Assembly (NCBI GenBank): GCA_022340285.1
Contig: JAJDOG010000053.1
Span: 1-33,843 of the forward strand
Reading direction: 5' to 3'
DNA from: Betaproteobacteria bacterium
Lineage (GTDB): Bacteria > Pseudomonadota > Gammaproteobacteria > Burkholderiales > SG8-39
DNA: 33,843 bases
The translations under genes were made by a program, and so were the position numbers. Positions 16,320-22,765 of the stretch are shown one piece after another; the stretch's first letter is position 1; every line of letters begins with the position of its first letter. The notes under the pieces are model-generated. The model was given only the letters and a program-made list of their open reading frames with translations, did no database searches and was not told where the DNA came from.

Positions 16320-17381
16320 TCAGTAGTGCTTGAAGTCGAACTCGGCCGTGACAGGCTGCGGTGCGCCGGGTTTCGTGATGTGCACGGTGATCCTGTAAGG
16401 GTTCGCGCCCGGCATGTGGAAGTAGTTGCCGTAGCTGGTTCCGTTGTTGAACTTCATGGCTTCGAGCTTCTTCGTCTCGCCGCCCATCACCAGGTCTTCG
16501 GCCGTCACCTCCACGTCCGCATCCTTGATTTCGGTCCTCGTCCTGCTGTCGAAGAGCGAGATATTCACGTGGTAGTAGCCCTTGCCGCTTGGAATGCTCC
16601 CGTGCATCGGCATCTTCTTCGTCGAAGACGCCGGCACGATGCCGAGATAGATATCCATCCCCGCCACGACCTTGTGGTTGCCGTCGCGCACCACGGCCGG
16701 CGCGACGGGCGCAGGCGCGGTGGTCACGGTTACCGGGTTGAACATATAGATCACCGCGCTCCGCATTTCCTCGTCGGTCAAATCGGCCAAGCCGCCACGC
16801 GCGGGCATCCCGCCATGCCCGGTTATCGCGGAACGAACCACGGCATTGAGTCCCACCTTGAGGCGCGGAATCCAGGCAGCCTTGTCCCCGATTCTGGGCG
16901 CGCCCCCCTCGCCGGTCTGGTGGCACTTGGCGCACTGCGCCTTCACGATCTGCTCGCCGCTGCGCGCGCCGGGAAGAGCGGCCTTGTTGATCGGTTGAGT
17001 CCAGTGGCCGCCTGACTGATTGACCATATAGGTCACGGCGCGCTCGATTTCGAAATCGGTGACATCCGGATTGCCGCCATGGGCCGGCATCTGTCGAATG
17101 CCCTGGATCGCGTGCTGCGTAAGTGCCGTCAGGCCTTGAGAGGCACGCTCCCGCCACGCCATCTCGTCCCCGATTCTGGGCGCGCCGTCTTTGCCCGTGG
17201 CGTGGCATGCGGAGCAAACAGCCTGCACGACTTCCTTGCCGCTGCGGTCGTTGCCCTGCGCGCGCGCTCCTTCCAATGCGATCGGCGAAACGGTCGCAAC
17301 GACCGCCGCCACCGCTAGGATCTTCGTCGTTCCGATTCCTGACGAACGACTCCCGAAGCGCCGCATCTCAGCCGTCGACAT
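16320..17381 (-). CDS. Two-haem c-type cytochrome with C-terminal Met/His beta domain
   Basis: This 353-residue exported protein has a basic N-terminus (SRSSGIGTTK), a hydrophobic stretch and cleavage near ARAQG. Two class I (c5-like) cytochrome domains follow. The first has haem site C56-S-A-C59-H60 with likely axial Met98 in MPAHGG; the second has C150-A-K-C153-H154 with Met192 in GGMPARGG. A Pro/Val-rich linker (residues 217-231) leads to a third domain (about 235-353) that has no haem motif. It is beta-rich, contains KMPMHG and YFHM, and ends in TAEFDFKHY, which recalls periplasmic P19/Tp34 iron- or copper-binding proteins. The ATG at 17379-17381 has GGAAAGG upstream. An FNR-like box lies 77 bases before it. 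Electron transfer tied to metal handling is inferred, not shown. Confidence 0.88.
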   Translation of the reverse strand: MSTAEMRRFGSRSSGIGTTKILAVAAVVATVSPIALEGARAQGNDRSGKEVVQAVCSACHATGKDGAPRIGDEMAWRERASQGLTALTQHAIQGIRQMPAHGGNPDVTDFEIERAVTYMVNQSGGHWTQPINKAALPGARSGEQIVKAQCAKCHQTGEGGAPRIGDKAAWIPRLKVGLNAVVRSAITGHGGMPARGGLADLTDEEMRSAVIYMFNPVTVTTAPAPVAPAVVRDGNHKVVAGMDIYLGIVPASSTKKMPMHGSIPSGKGYYHVNISLFDSRTRTEIKDADVEVTAEDLVMGGETKKLEAMKFNNGTSYGNYFHMPGANPYRITVHITKPGAPQPVTAEFDFKHY

Positions 17382-17723
17382 TGCAACCGCCTTTCCGCCA
17401 ACTCGGGCGGAATACCATCGAATAGCTAACAGTGGACGCCTCTTGCGAGTGGACCTTTTGACTCGGATCAAAGCGCAATCAATTAAGGGTCGTGATGACG
17501 AGAGACCGACTGTTTCTACGCGTTGCTGCAATGCACCGGAACATTGCGACGCTCTGTAAACGGTCGGCCGTTCACCTGGCACGCGCATCGGCTACCAGGA
17601 GGCCGCTCGGATCTTCATTGGCCTCCGCGAGCCGCACCCCGCTGAACGCACGTGCGAAACTGCATAGCAGTGGCACTCCACCCCACGCTACCATCTCGCG
17701 ACGAGAATCAAGGGGAGGCCGCG
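17382..17723. other. 342-base divergent intergenic region
   Basis: This region carries the upstream signals for the cytochrome gene (minus) and for the nucleotidyltransferase/TIGR04222/DUF692 run (plus). The one convincing element is the FNR-like box at 17458-17471. For the plus-strand run, the ribosome-binding sequence AGGGGAGGCC lies at 17710-17719. No gene was recognised inside. Confidence 0.5.
17458..17471 (-). promoter_or_regulatory. Candidate FNR/Anr/CRP-type box upstream of the cytochrome gene
   Basis: Plus strand TTGAC-TCGG-ATCAA; on the minus strand TTGAT-CCGA-GTCAA. This differs from the FNR consensus TTGAT-N4-ATCAA at one base and keeps the exact spacing. Its centre is about 84 bases before the cytochrome start codon. 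A weak -10-like TAGCTA at 17423-17428 would put the box near -48, slightly further than the classical -41.5. Oxygen-responsive control of a cytochrome is biologically sensible, but CRP-type regulators can use related sites. Confidence 0.5.
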
Positions 17724-18461
17724 ATGAGCAGTGAAGAACACTCGGCGATCGTCGAGCCGGTGCTCACGGAGATCGCCGAGGCAGCGCGGCGCGCCTTCGG
17801 CCCCGGCCTGGTGTCGGTCGTGCTGTTCGGATCGGCAGCTGAGAACCGCCTCCGCGCGAGCTCCGACGTCAATCTCATGATCCTGCTCGAGCGTGTCGAG
17901 CAGGCCGCGCTCGACGCGTTTCGCGAGCCGCTCCGCGCGGCGCATGCGGCCATCCGCGCGGAGGCGATGTTCCTCACGCGCACCGAGCTGCAGGCCGCGG
18001 CGCAGCTCTTCCCCGTGAAGTACTCGGATATGCGCGCACGCCATCGCGTCCTGGCGGGGACGGACCCCTTCGAGCGGTTGGAGGTCCCGGAGGCCGACCT
18101 GCGCAGACAGACGCGCGAGATCCTGATGAACACCGCACTGCGCCTGCGCGAGCGCTATGTACGGCTGTCCATTCGCGACGAGCAGCTCATACCGGTCATT
18201 TCCGATGCCGCCGGACCACTGCGGTCCGCCGCGGCCGCCCTGGCGCGGCTGGAAGGCGTACCCGCCTCGTCGCCGCGCGAAGCGCTGGCGAACCTCGCCG
18301 CGGAGTCGGGCGCCGAGTACGCCGCGGCGGTCGCCAATCTTTCCCGCGCGCGCGAGGCAAGCACGCTTTCGGCGGGTAATGCGGGCGCCACCCTGCTCGC
18401 CCTATCGCGTCTTGCGGCGATACTCTGCGAGCGCGCGGGGCGGAGCGCGACGCGGAAATGA
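17724..18461 (+). CDS. Nucleotidyltransferase-fold protein with altered active site
   Basis: This 245-residue protein starts at an ATG with AGGGGAGG upstream. The N-terminal half has the pol-beta nucleotidyltransferase pattern: a helix, the strand LVSVVLFGSAAE with G36-S37, and S-S-D48-V-N50-L-M-I-L-L. The family motif is GS-x(9-13)-D-x-D/E; here the second acid is Asn50, so catalytic metal binding is probably weakened. The C-terminal half (about 125-245) is helical (LRRQTREILMNTALRLRERYVRL), resembling the helical partner domains found with such folds. It overlaps the TIGR04222 gene by ATGA and is the first gene of the DUF692 run. An adaptor or regulator role is possible; the substrate is unknown. 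Confidence 0.82.
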   Translation: MSSEEHSAIVEPVLTEIAEAARRAFGPGLVSVVLFGSAAENRLRASSDVNLMILLERVEQAALDAFREPLRAAHAAIRAEAMFLTRTELQAAAQLFPVKYSDMRARHRVLAGTDPFERLEVPEADLRRQTREILMNTALRLRERYVRLSIRDEQLIPVISDAAGPLRSAAAALARLEGVPASSPREALANLAAESGAEYAAAVANLSRAREASTLSAGNAGATLLALSRLAAILCERAGRSATRK

Positions 18462-19333
18462 ACGTCACCGGCCCGCAGTTCCTGGTGTTGTATGTGGCGT
18501 TCGCCTTCGCCGCGAACGTCTGGCTGCGATGGCACTACCGAACACGCGAGCGCGAGGCGCGGGCCGGGCCGCTTAGCCTTACCAACGATCCCTACCAGAT
18601 CGCGCTGCTGCGCGCCGGTCGCGACGAGGCAATCCGCGTAGCGGTAATCACCCTCCTCGATCGCGGCTTGCTCGTCGAGGAGGACGGGCGTCTGCATGCT
18701 CCGCGCGCCGACGGCGCCGAGCTCGTGCGCCATCCTCTCGACCGTGCGTTGCTGGAGTTCTTCAAGGTCCCCACGCCCGCGGAACTGGCGTTGAAATCGC
18801 CGGGCGCGCTTGCCGCCTGCAACGCCTACGAGAAGGACCTCGAGAAGAAGCAGCTCCTTGCCAGCCCCACCATCCGCGCGTCCCGCTTCACGCCGCTCGT
18901 CGTCGCGCTGGGGTTCACGCTGGGCGTGGCGACATGGCGCATCGTCTTTGCGCTCTCGAAAGGGCGCTCGAACATCGGCTTCCTCATCGTGCTTGCGATC
19001 ATCTGCGCGGTCGCGCTCGTCATCGCGTATCGGAAGCGGCTCACCGCGCTCGGCGCCGACACGCTCCGGGGGCTTGAGCGACTTTACGCGGGGGCCAGGC
19101 AGCGGCTCACGCAAAGCGTCTCGGACCGCGACAGCTTCGACGCCTCTCTCGTCGCCGCGGTGTTCGGTCTGGCTGCGCTCCCCGCCATGCAGTTTCCCTA
19201 TCTCGCGCGCGTGTTTCCACCCCCGAAGGCCGCACCAGGGGGATCGAACGGCGGCGCGTCATGCGGATCGTCGTGCGGCTCGAGCTGCGGTGGCGGCGGT
19301 TGCGGCGGCGGCTGCGGAGGCTGTGGTGGCTGA
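18458..19333 (+). CDS. TIGR04222-type membrane protein with Cys/Gly-rich C-terminal tail
   Basis: This 291-residue protein has an N-terminal hydrophobic helix (residues 7-24) and then the TIGR04222 region with DPYQIALLRAGRDEAIRVAV and a winged-helix-like stretch LLDRGLLVEEDGRLHA. Two further membrane helices lie at about 146-166 and 173-193. The tail from residue 260 contains only Gly, Ser, Ala, Asn and six cysteines (269, 273, 277, 282, 286, 289) spaced 4, 4, 5, 4 and 3 residues apart. The start overlaps the preceding stop (ATGA); the end overlaps the DUF692 start. Because DUF692 enzymes modify peptide cysteines, the tail is a candidate substrate. A simple metal-binding tail is the alternative. 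The tail's GGC/TGC repeats could slip during replication. Confidence 0.85.
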   Translation: MNVTGPQFLVLYVAFAFAANVWLRWHYRTREREARAGPLSLTNDPYQIALLRAGRDEAIRVAVITLLDRGLLVEEDGRLHAPRADGAELVRHPLDRALLEFFKVPTPAELALKSPGALAACNAYEKDLEKKQLLASPTIRASRFTPLVVALGFTLGVATWRIVFALSKGRSNIGFLIVLAIICAVALVIAYRKRLTALGADTLRGLERLYAGARQRLTQSVSDRDSFDASLVAAVFGLAALPAMQFPYLARVFPPPKAAPGGSNGGASCGSSCGSSCGGGGCGGGCGGCGG

Positions 19334-20186
19334 CCGAGGGGATCGCGTAGGGCTGGGCTGGCGCCCGGAGATTGCGGCAGGGCTCGGCCGGCGACTCCAC
19401 GAGATCGACTTGGTCGAGGTGATTGCCGAGAACTTCATGGATCGCCGCGGCAGCGCCGGTCTGCGCGCACTGGCGAACGAGGTGCCGGTCGTCCTGCACG
19501 GCGTCTGCCTCGGGTTGGCGAGCGCACTCCCCGTCGACGAACGCCGCCTGGCGAGCATCGCGCGACTGGCGGACGCGGCGCGCCTGCCGGTGTGGTCGGA
19601 ACATCTCGCGTTCGTGCGCGCGGGCGGATGCGAGATCGGCCACCTCGCCGCGCCGCCGCGGACGGCGGCAACGATCGAAGGCACGTTGCGCAACCTGGCG
19701 CGCGCTCGGACCGTCGTCGGCACTGCGCCGGCGCTTGAAAACATCGCCACGCTGATCGATCCTCCCGCGAGCACCATGAGCGAATGTGCGTGGATCGGAG
19801 AAATCGCGGTGCACGCCGACGCCATGCTGCTGCTCGACCTGCACAACCTCTACGCCAATGCGGTGAACTTCGGCGCCGACCCCCATGCGATGCTCGATGC
19901 GCTGCCCCTCGAGCGCGTGCGAATGGTCCACCTTTCCGGCGGCGTGTGGATCGGCGGGCATGGCGAACGGCTGCTCGATGATCATCTGCACGACGTGCCG
20001 CCGCCGGTCTACGCGCTGCTCGAATCGCTTGCCGCGCGGGCGACGCAGCCGCTCGACGTCATCATCGAGCGGGACGGCCGCTATCCGCCCGTCGACGATC
20101 TGCTCGCGCAGGTGCGCGCAGCGCGCGCAGCGCTCGGGCGCGGTCGCGCGCACCCTGTCCTGACCGATGCGAGGCTTGCCGCATGA
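19326..20186 (+). CDS. DUF692 / MNIO-family multinuclear non-haem iron enzyme
   Basis: The 286-residue length is normal for DUF692, a TIM-barrel family that includes MbnB and TglH, iron enzymes that oxidise cysteines of ribosomal peptides. The N-terminus GLGWRPEI and the barrel motifs are present: LHGVCLGLAS (H58), VWSEHLAF (E92, H93), ALENI (E138), LLDLHNLYANAVNFG (D171), MVHLSGG (H202), DDHLHDVPPPV (H220, H222) and VIIERDG (E248). Most iron ligands are therefore kept; the usual D-x-H pair near residue 220 appears as H-x-H. The start is the GTG at 19326, five bases after a GGAGG made from Gly codons of the preceding gene; a GTG at 19323 is possible. It overlaps the next gene by four bases. 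Cysteine modification of a local peptide is inferred. Confidence 0.92.
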   Translation: MADRGDRVGLGWRPEIAAGLGRRLHEIDLVEVIAENFMDRRGSAGLRALANEVPVVLHGVCLGLASALPVDERRLASIARLADAARLPVWSEHLAFVRAGGCEIGHLAAPPRTAATIEGTLRNLARARTVVGTAPALENIATLIDPPASTMSECAWIGEIAVHADAMLLLDLHNLYANAVNFGADPHAMLDALPLERVRMVHLSGGVWIGGHGERLLDDHLHDVPPPVYALLESLAARATQPLDVIIERDGRYPPVDDLLAQVRAARAALGRGRAHPVLTDARLAA

Positions 20187-20446
20187 GCGCCGCAAATCTG
20201 GAGATCCTTCTCGCGCGCCTCTACACCGATGCGCGGTTTCGCGAGGCGTTCCTGTCCGATCCGGAGGAAACCGCCCGCACGCACGATCTGGACGAGACGG
20301 AAATCGAGGCGCTTCGCAATATCGACCGCAACGGACTCGAATTCGCATCGCGCAGCTACGCGCGCAAGCGTGAATCGCACGCCGCGCGGCGTCGCTCGTG
20401 GCTGGGGCGCCTGATCGCGCGGTCGCTCGGCAGTACCGTTGGCTAG
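20183..20446 (+). CDS. Small helical protein linked to the DUF692 enzyme
   Basis: This 87-residue protein overlaps the DUF692 stop (ATGA). Its first 50 residues form short helices: LEILLARLYTDARFREAFL, then DPEETARTHDLDETEIEALRNID. This pattern resembles the LigA/Nif11-like helical fold used by several peptide-related proteins. The C-terminal 30 residues are strongly basic (ARKRESHAARRRSWLGRLIARS). There is no cysteine and no signal peptide, so it is not the modified peptide itself unless other residues are targeted. DUF692 enzymes usually need a partner protein, and this is the only candidate next to the enzyme. The gene ends in CTAG, whose complement is the stop of the converging flavoprotein gene. 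The assignment as partner is inference. Confidence 0.8.
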   Translation: MSAANLEILLARLYTDARFREAFLSDPEETARTHDLDETEIEALRNIDRNGLEFASRSYARKRESHAARRRSWLGRLIARSLGSTVG

Positions 20447-21657
20447 CGCCGCGCTGCGATCGTCCCGGCGACGATCGCAGCGTCTTCCCCGACGCCGAAC
20501 AGGAGCGACGATTTGCGCTTGCGCAGGAAATGCGTGCCGACGAAATGTAGCCCGGGAACGACCGTGCTCGTGCCCTCGCGCTGAACCGGAAAGCCGAGGT
20601 CGTCAAACGCGTCGGGCCAGGGCAGCCACGACCGGAAATCTGGCCGAAACCCTCCGGCGAAGATGACCGCACCAAACCCGGCGAGATCGATCTCCTCCGG
20701 CGCCGACGCACCGAAGGCGGGCGGATCTTCGAGATCGGGCATCGTCATTCCCCGCGCTTCAACCACCTTCTTCACGAGCCCGGTGAACTGCACATAGCGC
20801 TCATCGCCCCACGCCACGCTCGCCGCGAGATCGGGGGCGAAGCGTGCGCGACGTCCCGAGGCACCGAGGAAACGTCCGGTCAGCGTGACCCCCGCGTCGC
20901 GCAACGTGCGCAGATGGAGGTCGTGCCCGCCGCCGTGTCCGGTCGCCAGGATGTTCGCAGCGAGCCGCGCGCCGGGTCCCGGCAAGGAATCGACGGGCGC
21001 ATCGAGGAACCCGCTTTCCACCAGCCACCAGACGAGGTCGTGCTCGCCCACGCGTCGCGGCGCCCAGGGGGCCTTGCCGCAGGCAACCACGACGTCGCGT
21101 CCCGCCTCGTGAAGTTCCTCTGCAATCTGGCAACCGGACTGGCCACTGCCGACGATGAGGATGCGCCCCCGCGGTAGCGTATCGGCGTTCGTAAAGCCGC
21201 CGATGTCGATTTGCAAGAGATCGCCGGGAAGCGTGGCTGCAGCGTCAGGCCGGTATGCGCGCTGGAACGCGCCCGTCGCGAGCACGACGTTCTTCGCGTG
21301 CAGGGTATCCGAATCCGTGCGGACATCGAACCCGCCGCCGCGCGCGAGATCCAGTGAGGCGACATTCGCGCCCTCCCGAACGGGGGCCTTCGCGGACGCC
21401 GCGTAGCGTTCGAGGTAGGCGACGATCTCGTCGCGCGGCATGAAGCCATCGGGATCGCTGCGGTCGTAAGGGTGGCCCGGAAGCTGCACGCTCCAGTTCG
21501 GCGTCACCAGGCAGAAGGTATCCCATCGCCCCCGCCAGGTCTCGCCGATGCGTCCGCGCTCGAGCACGACATGCTCCACGCCAGCGCTGGTCAACTCGCG
21601 GCTCACTGCAAGGCCCGCCTGGCCGCCGCCCACTACCACTGTGTCCACACGCTCCAT
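20443..21657 (-). CDS. FAD/NAD(P)-dependent flavoprotein monooxygenase-like
   Basis: This 404-residue protein has two dinucleotide-binding motifs: VVVGGGQAGLAVSREL near the N-terminus for FAD, and ILIVGSGQSGCQIAEEL near residue 169 for NADPH. RIGETWRGRWDTF and the LVTPNWSVQLPG stretch are typical of flavin monooxygenases of the CzcO/FMO type. The ATG at 21655-21657 has AAGGAG upstream. It converges on the 87-residue gene, with both stop codons inside one CTAG. It lies 85 bases downstream of the HcrB-like gene in the same direction and may belong to the same transcript. Such enzymes hydroxylate aromatic or carbonyl compounds; the substrate here is unknown. Confidence 0.87.
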   Translation of the reverse strand: MERVDTVVVGGGQAGLAVSRELTSAGVEHVVLERGRIGETWRGRWDTFCLVTPNWSVQLPGHPYDRSDPDGFMPRDEIVAYLERYAASAKAPVREGANVASLDLARGGGFDVRTDSDTLHAKNVVLATGAFQRAYRPDAAATLPGDLLQIDIGGFTNADTLPRGRILIVGSGQSGCQIAEELHEAGRDVVVACGKAPWAPRRVGEHDLVWWLVESGFLDAPVDSLPGPGARLAANILATGHGGGHDLHLRTLRDAGVTLTGRFLGASGRRARFAPDLAASVAWGDERYVQFTGLVKKVVEARGMTMPDLEDPPAFGASAPEEIDLAGFGAVIFAGGFRPDFRSWLPWPDAFDDLGFPVQREGTSTVVPGLHFVGTHFLRKRKSSLLFGVGEDAAIVAGTIAARR

Positions 21658-21742
21658 GGCTCGCTCCTTGCCGAGACTTCGGGCTTGCCTGCTTCGTGTA
21701 GCGCGCCGCATCCAGGCCGGCGCACGCCTAGCGCACTCGTCT

Positions 21743-22765
21743 CTACCCGAGCGACTGCCTCGCGATGCGCAGCCGCGTGGCGCGCATGTCGTCGCCACGT
21801 ATCTGGCGCAGCGCGTAGCCGACGAATGCCGGAACGACTTCCTTGCGCCAGTAGATCTCCAAATCGGTATTGTCCAACGGCTTCGCCCGCGTTGCGACCT
21901 TCGCCGCAACCTCTGCGATCGCCTCGTCGGTGAGTTTCCTGCCGGAGAGGAGTTCCCCCGCCCTGGTGACCACCGGCCGCGATGCCACCGCGCCGAGCAC
22001 GATGCGCGCGTCCTCGACGGTGCCGTCGGGCGCGGCGCGCACCGCTGCCGCGACGCCGAGCACGGGAAAATCGAACGCGCCGCGCCGGCGCAGCTTCCAG
22101 TAGGCGCTGCGCCAGCCTGCGGCGGGCGGAAGAACGATCTCGGTGAGGATCTCGTCCGGCCTGCGCGTCAGGTACTCGATGCCGTCGTTGTTGTAGAGAT
22201 CGGCGAGGGCAACTTCGCGCTCGCCCGACGCCGAAACGAGCCGCGCCTTGGCACCGAGGGCGATGAGCGCCGGCGCCGTATCGGTCGACGAGACCGCGAC
22301 GCAGCGCTTGCTGGCGGTGGCGACCCAGCAGGTCTCGCCGTCCTTCTTCATGCAGAAGTCGATCGCCTTGCGCCACTCGTAGTTCTGGTTGTAGTAAGTG
22401 CAGCGCGTATCGAGGCAGACGTTGCCACCCAGCGTGCCCATGTTGCGCAATTGCGGCGTGGCGACCTGCGACGCGGCCTCCCACAGCCCCTGGTAGTGTT
22501 CGCGAACCGCCCCGGTCCCGACCACCTCCGACAACGTGAGTCCCGCTCCGAGCGTCAATCCCGCTCCGTTTGCGACCTTCTTCAGAGCGTCGATCCTGCG
22601 CACCGAAACGAGCGTCGTCGGCTCCTGGTGGCGCCGCTTCATATTGGGAACGAGGTCGGTTCCGCCGGCAACCAGCATCGCTTGCGACCCTTCGTCCGCA
22701 AGAATGCGCGCGGCCTCCTCGATCGAGGCCGGCGCGCGGTAGCGGAAATGCGGGAGCCGCATCAT
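21743..22765 (-). CDS. hcrB: 4-hydroxybenzoyl-CoA reductase-type FAD subunit (beta)
   Basis: This 340-residue FAD-binding subunit belongs to the xanthine dehydrogenase family (FRYRAPASIEEAARIL, LVAGGTDLVP, TLGGN). Its key feature is an extra loop of about 40 residues after TLGGN with Cys122, Cys138, Cys146 and Cys155; Cys117 also lies near. In Thauera aromatica HcrB an additional [4Fe-4S] cluster sits in the same loop, and that cluster separates 4-hydroxybenzoyl-CoA reductase from ordinary xanthine dehydrogenases. The enzyme removes the phenolic hydroxyl from 4-hydroxybenzoyl-CoA, yielding benzoyl-CoA, with low-potential ferredoxin. The ATG at 22763-22765 overlaps the HcrA stop (ATGA). The cluster loop makes the subfamily call strong; the exact thioester substrate is inferred. 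Confidence 0.9.
   Translation of the reverse strand: MMRLPHFRYRAPASIEEAARILADEGSQAMLVAGGTDLVPNMKRRHQEPTTLVSVRRIDALKKVANGAGLTLGAGLTLSEVVGTGAVREHYQGLWEAASQVATPQLRNMGTLGGNVCLDTRCTYYNQNYEWRKAIDFCMKKDGETCWVATASKRCVAVSSTDTAPALIALGAKARLVSASGEREVALADLYNNDGIEYLTRRPDEILTEIVLPPAAGWRSAYWKLRRRGAFDFPVLGVAAAVRAAPDGTVEDARIVLGAVASRPVVTRAGELLSGRKLTDEAIAEVAAKVATRAKPLDNTDLEIYWRKEVVPAFVGYALRQIRGDDMRATRLRIARQSLG

Noticed and set aside
15280-17217. Long minus-strand open frame over the lipoprotein and cytochrome genes
   Set aside because: It crosses two well-supported genes and their gap, with no recognisable motif.
19242-19333. Cys/Gly stretch as a separate small peptide gene
   Set aside because: No start codon with a ribosome-binding site precedes it in frame, and it continues the membrane protein frame without a break.
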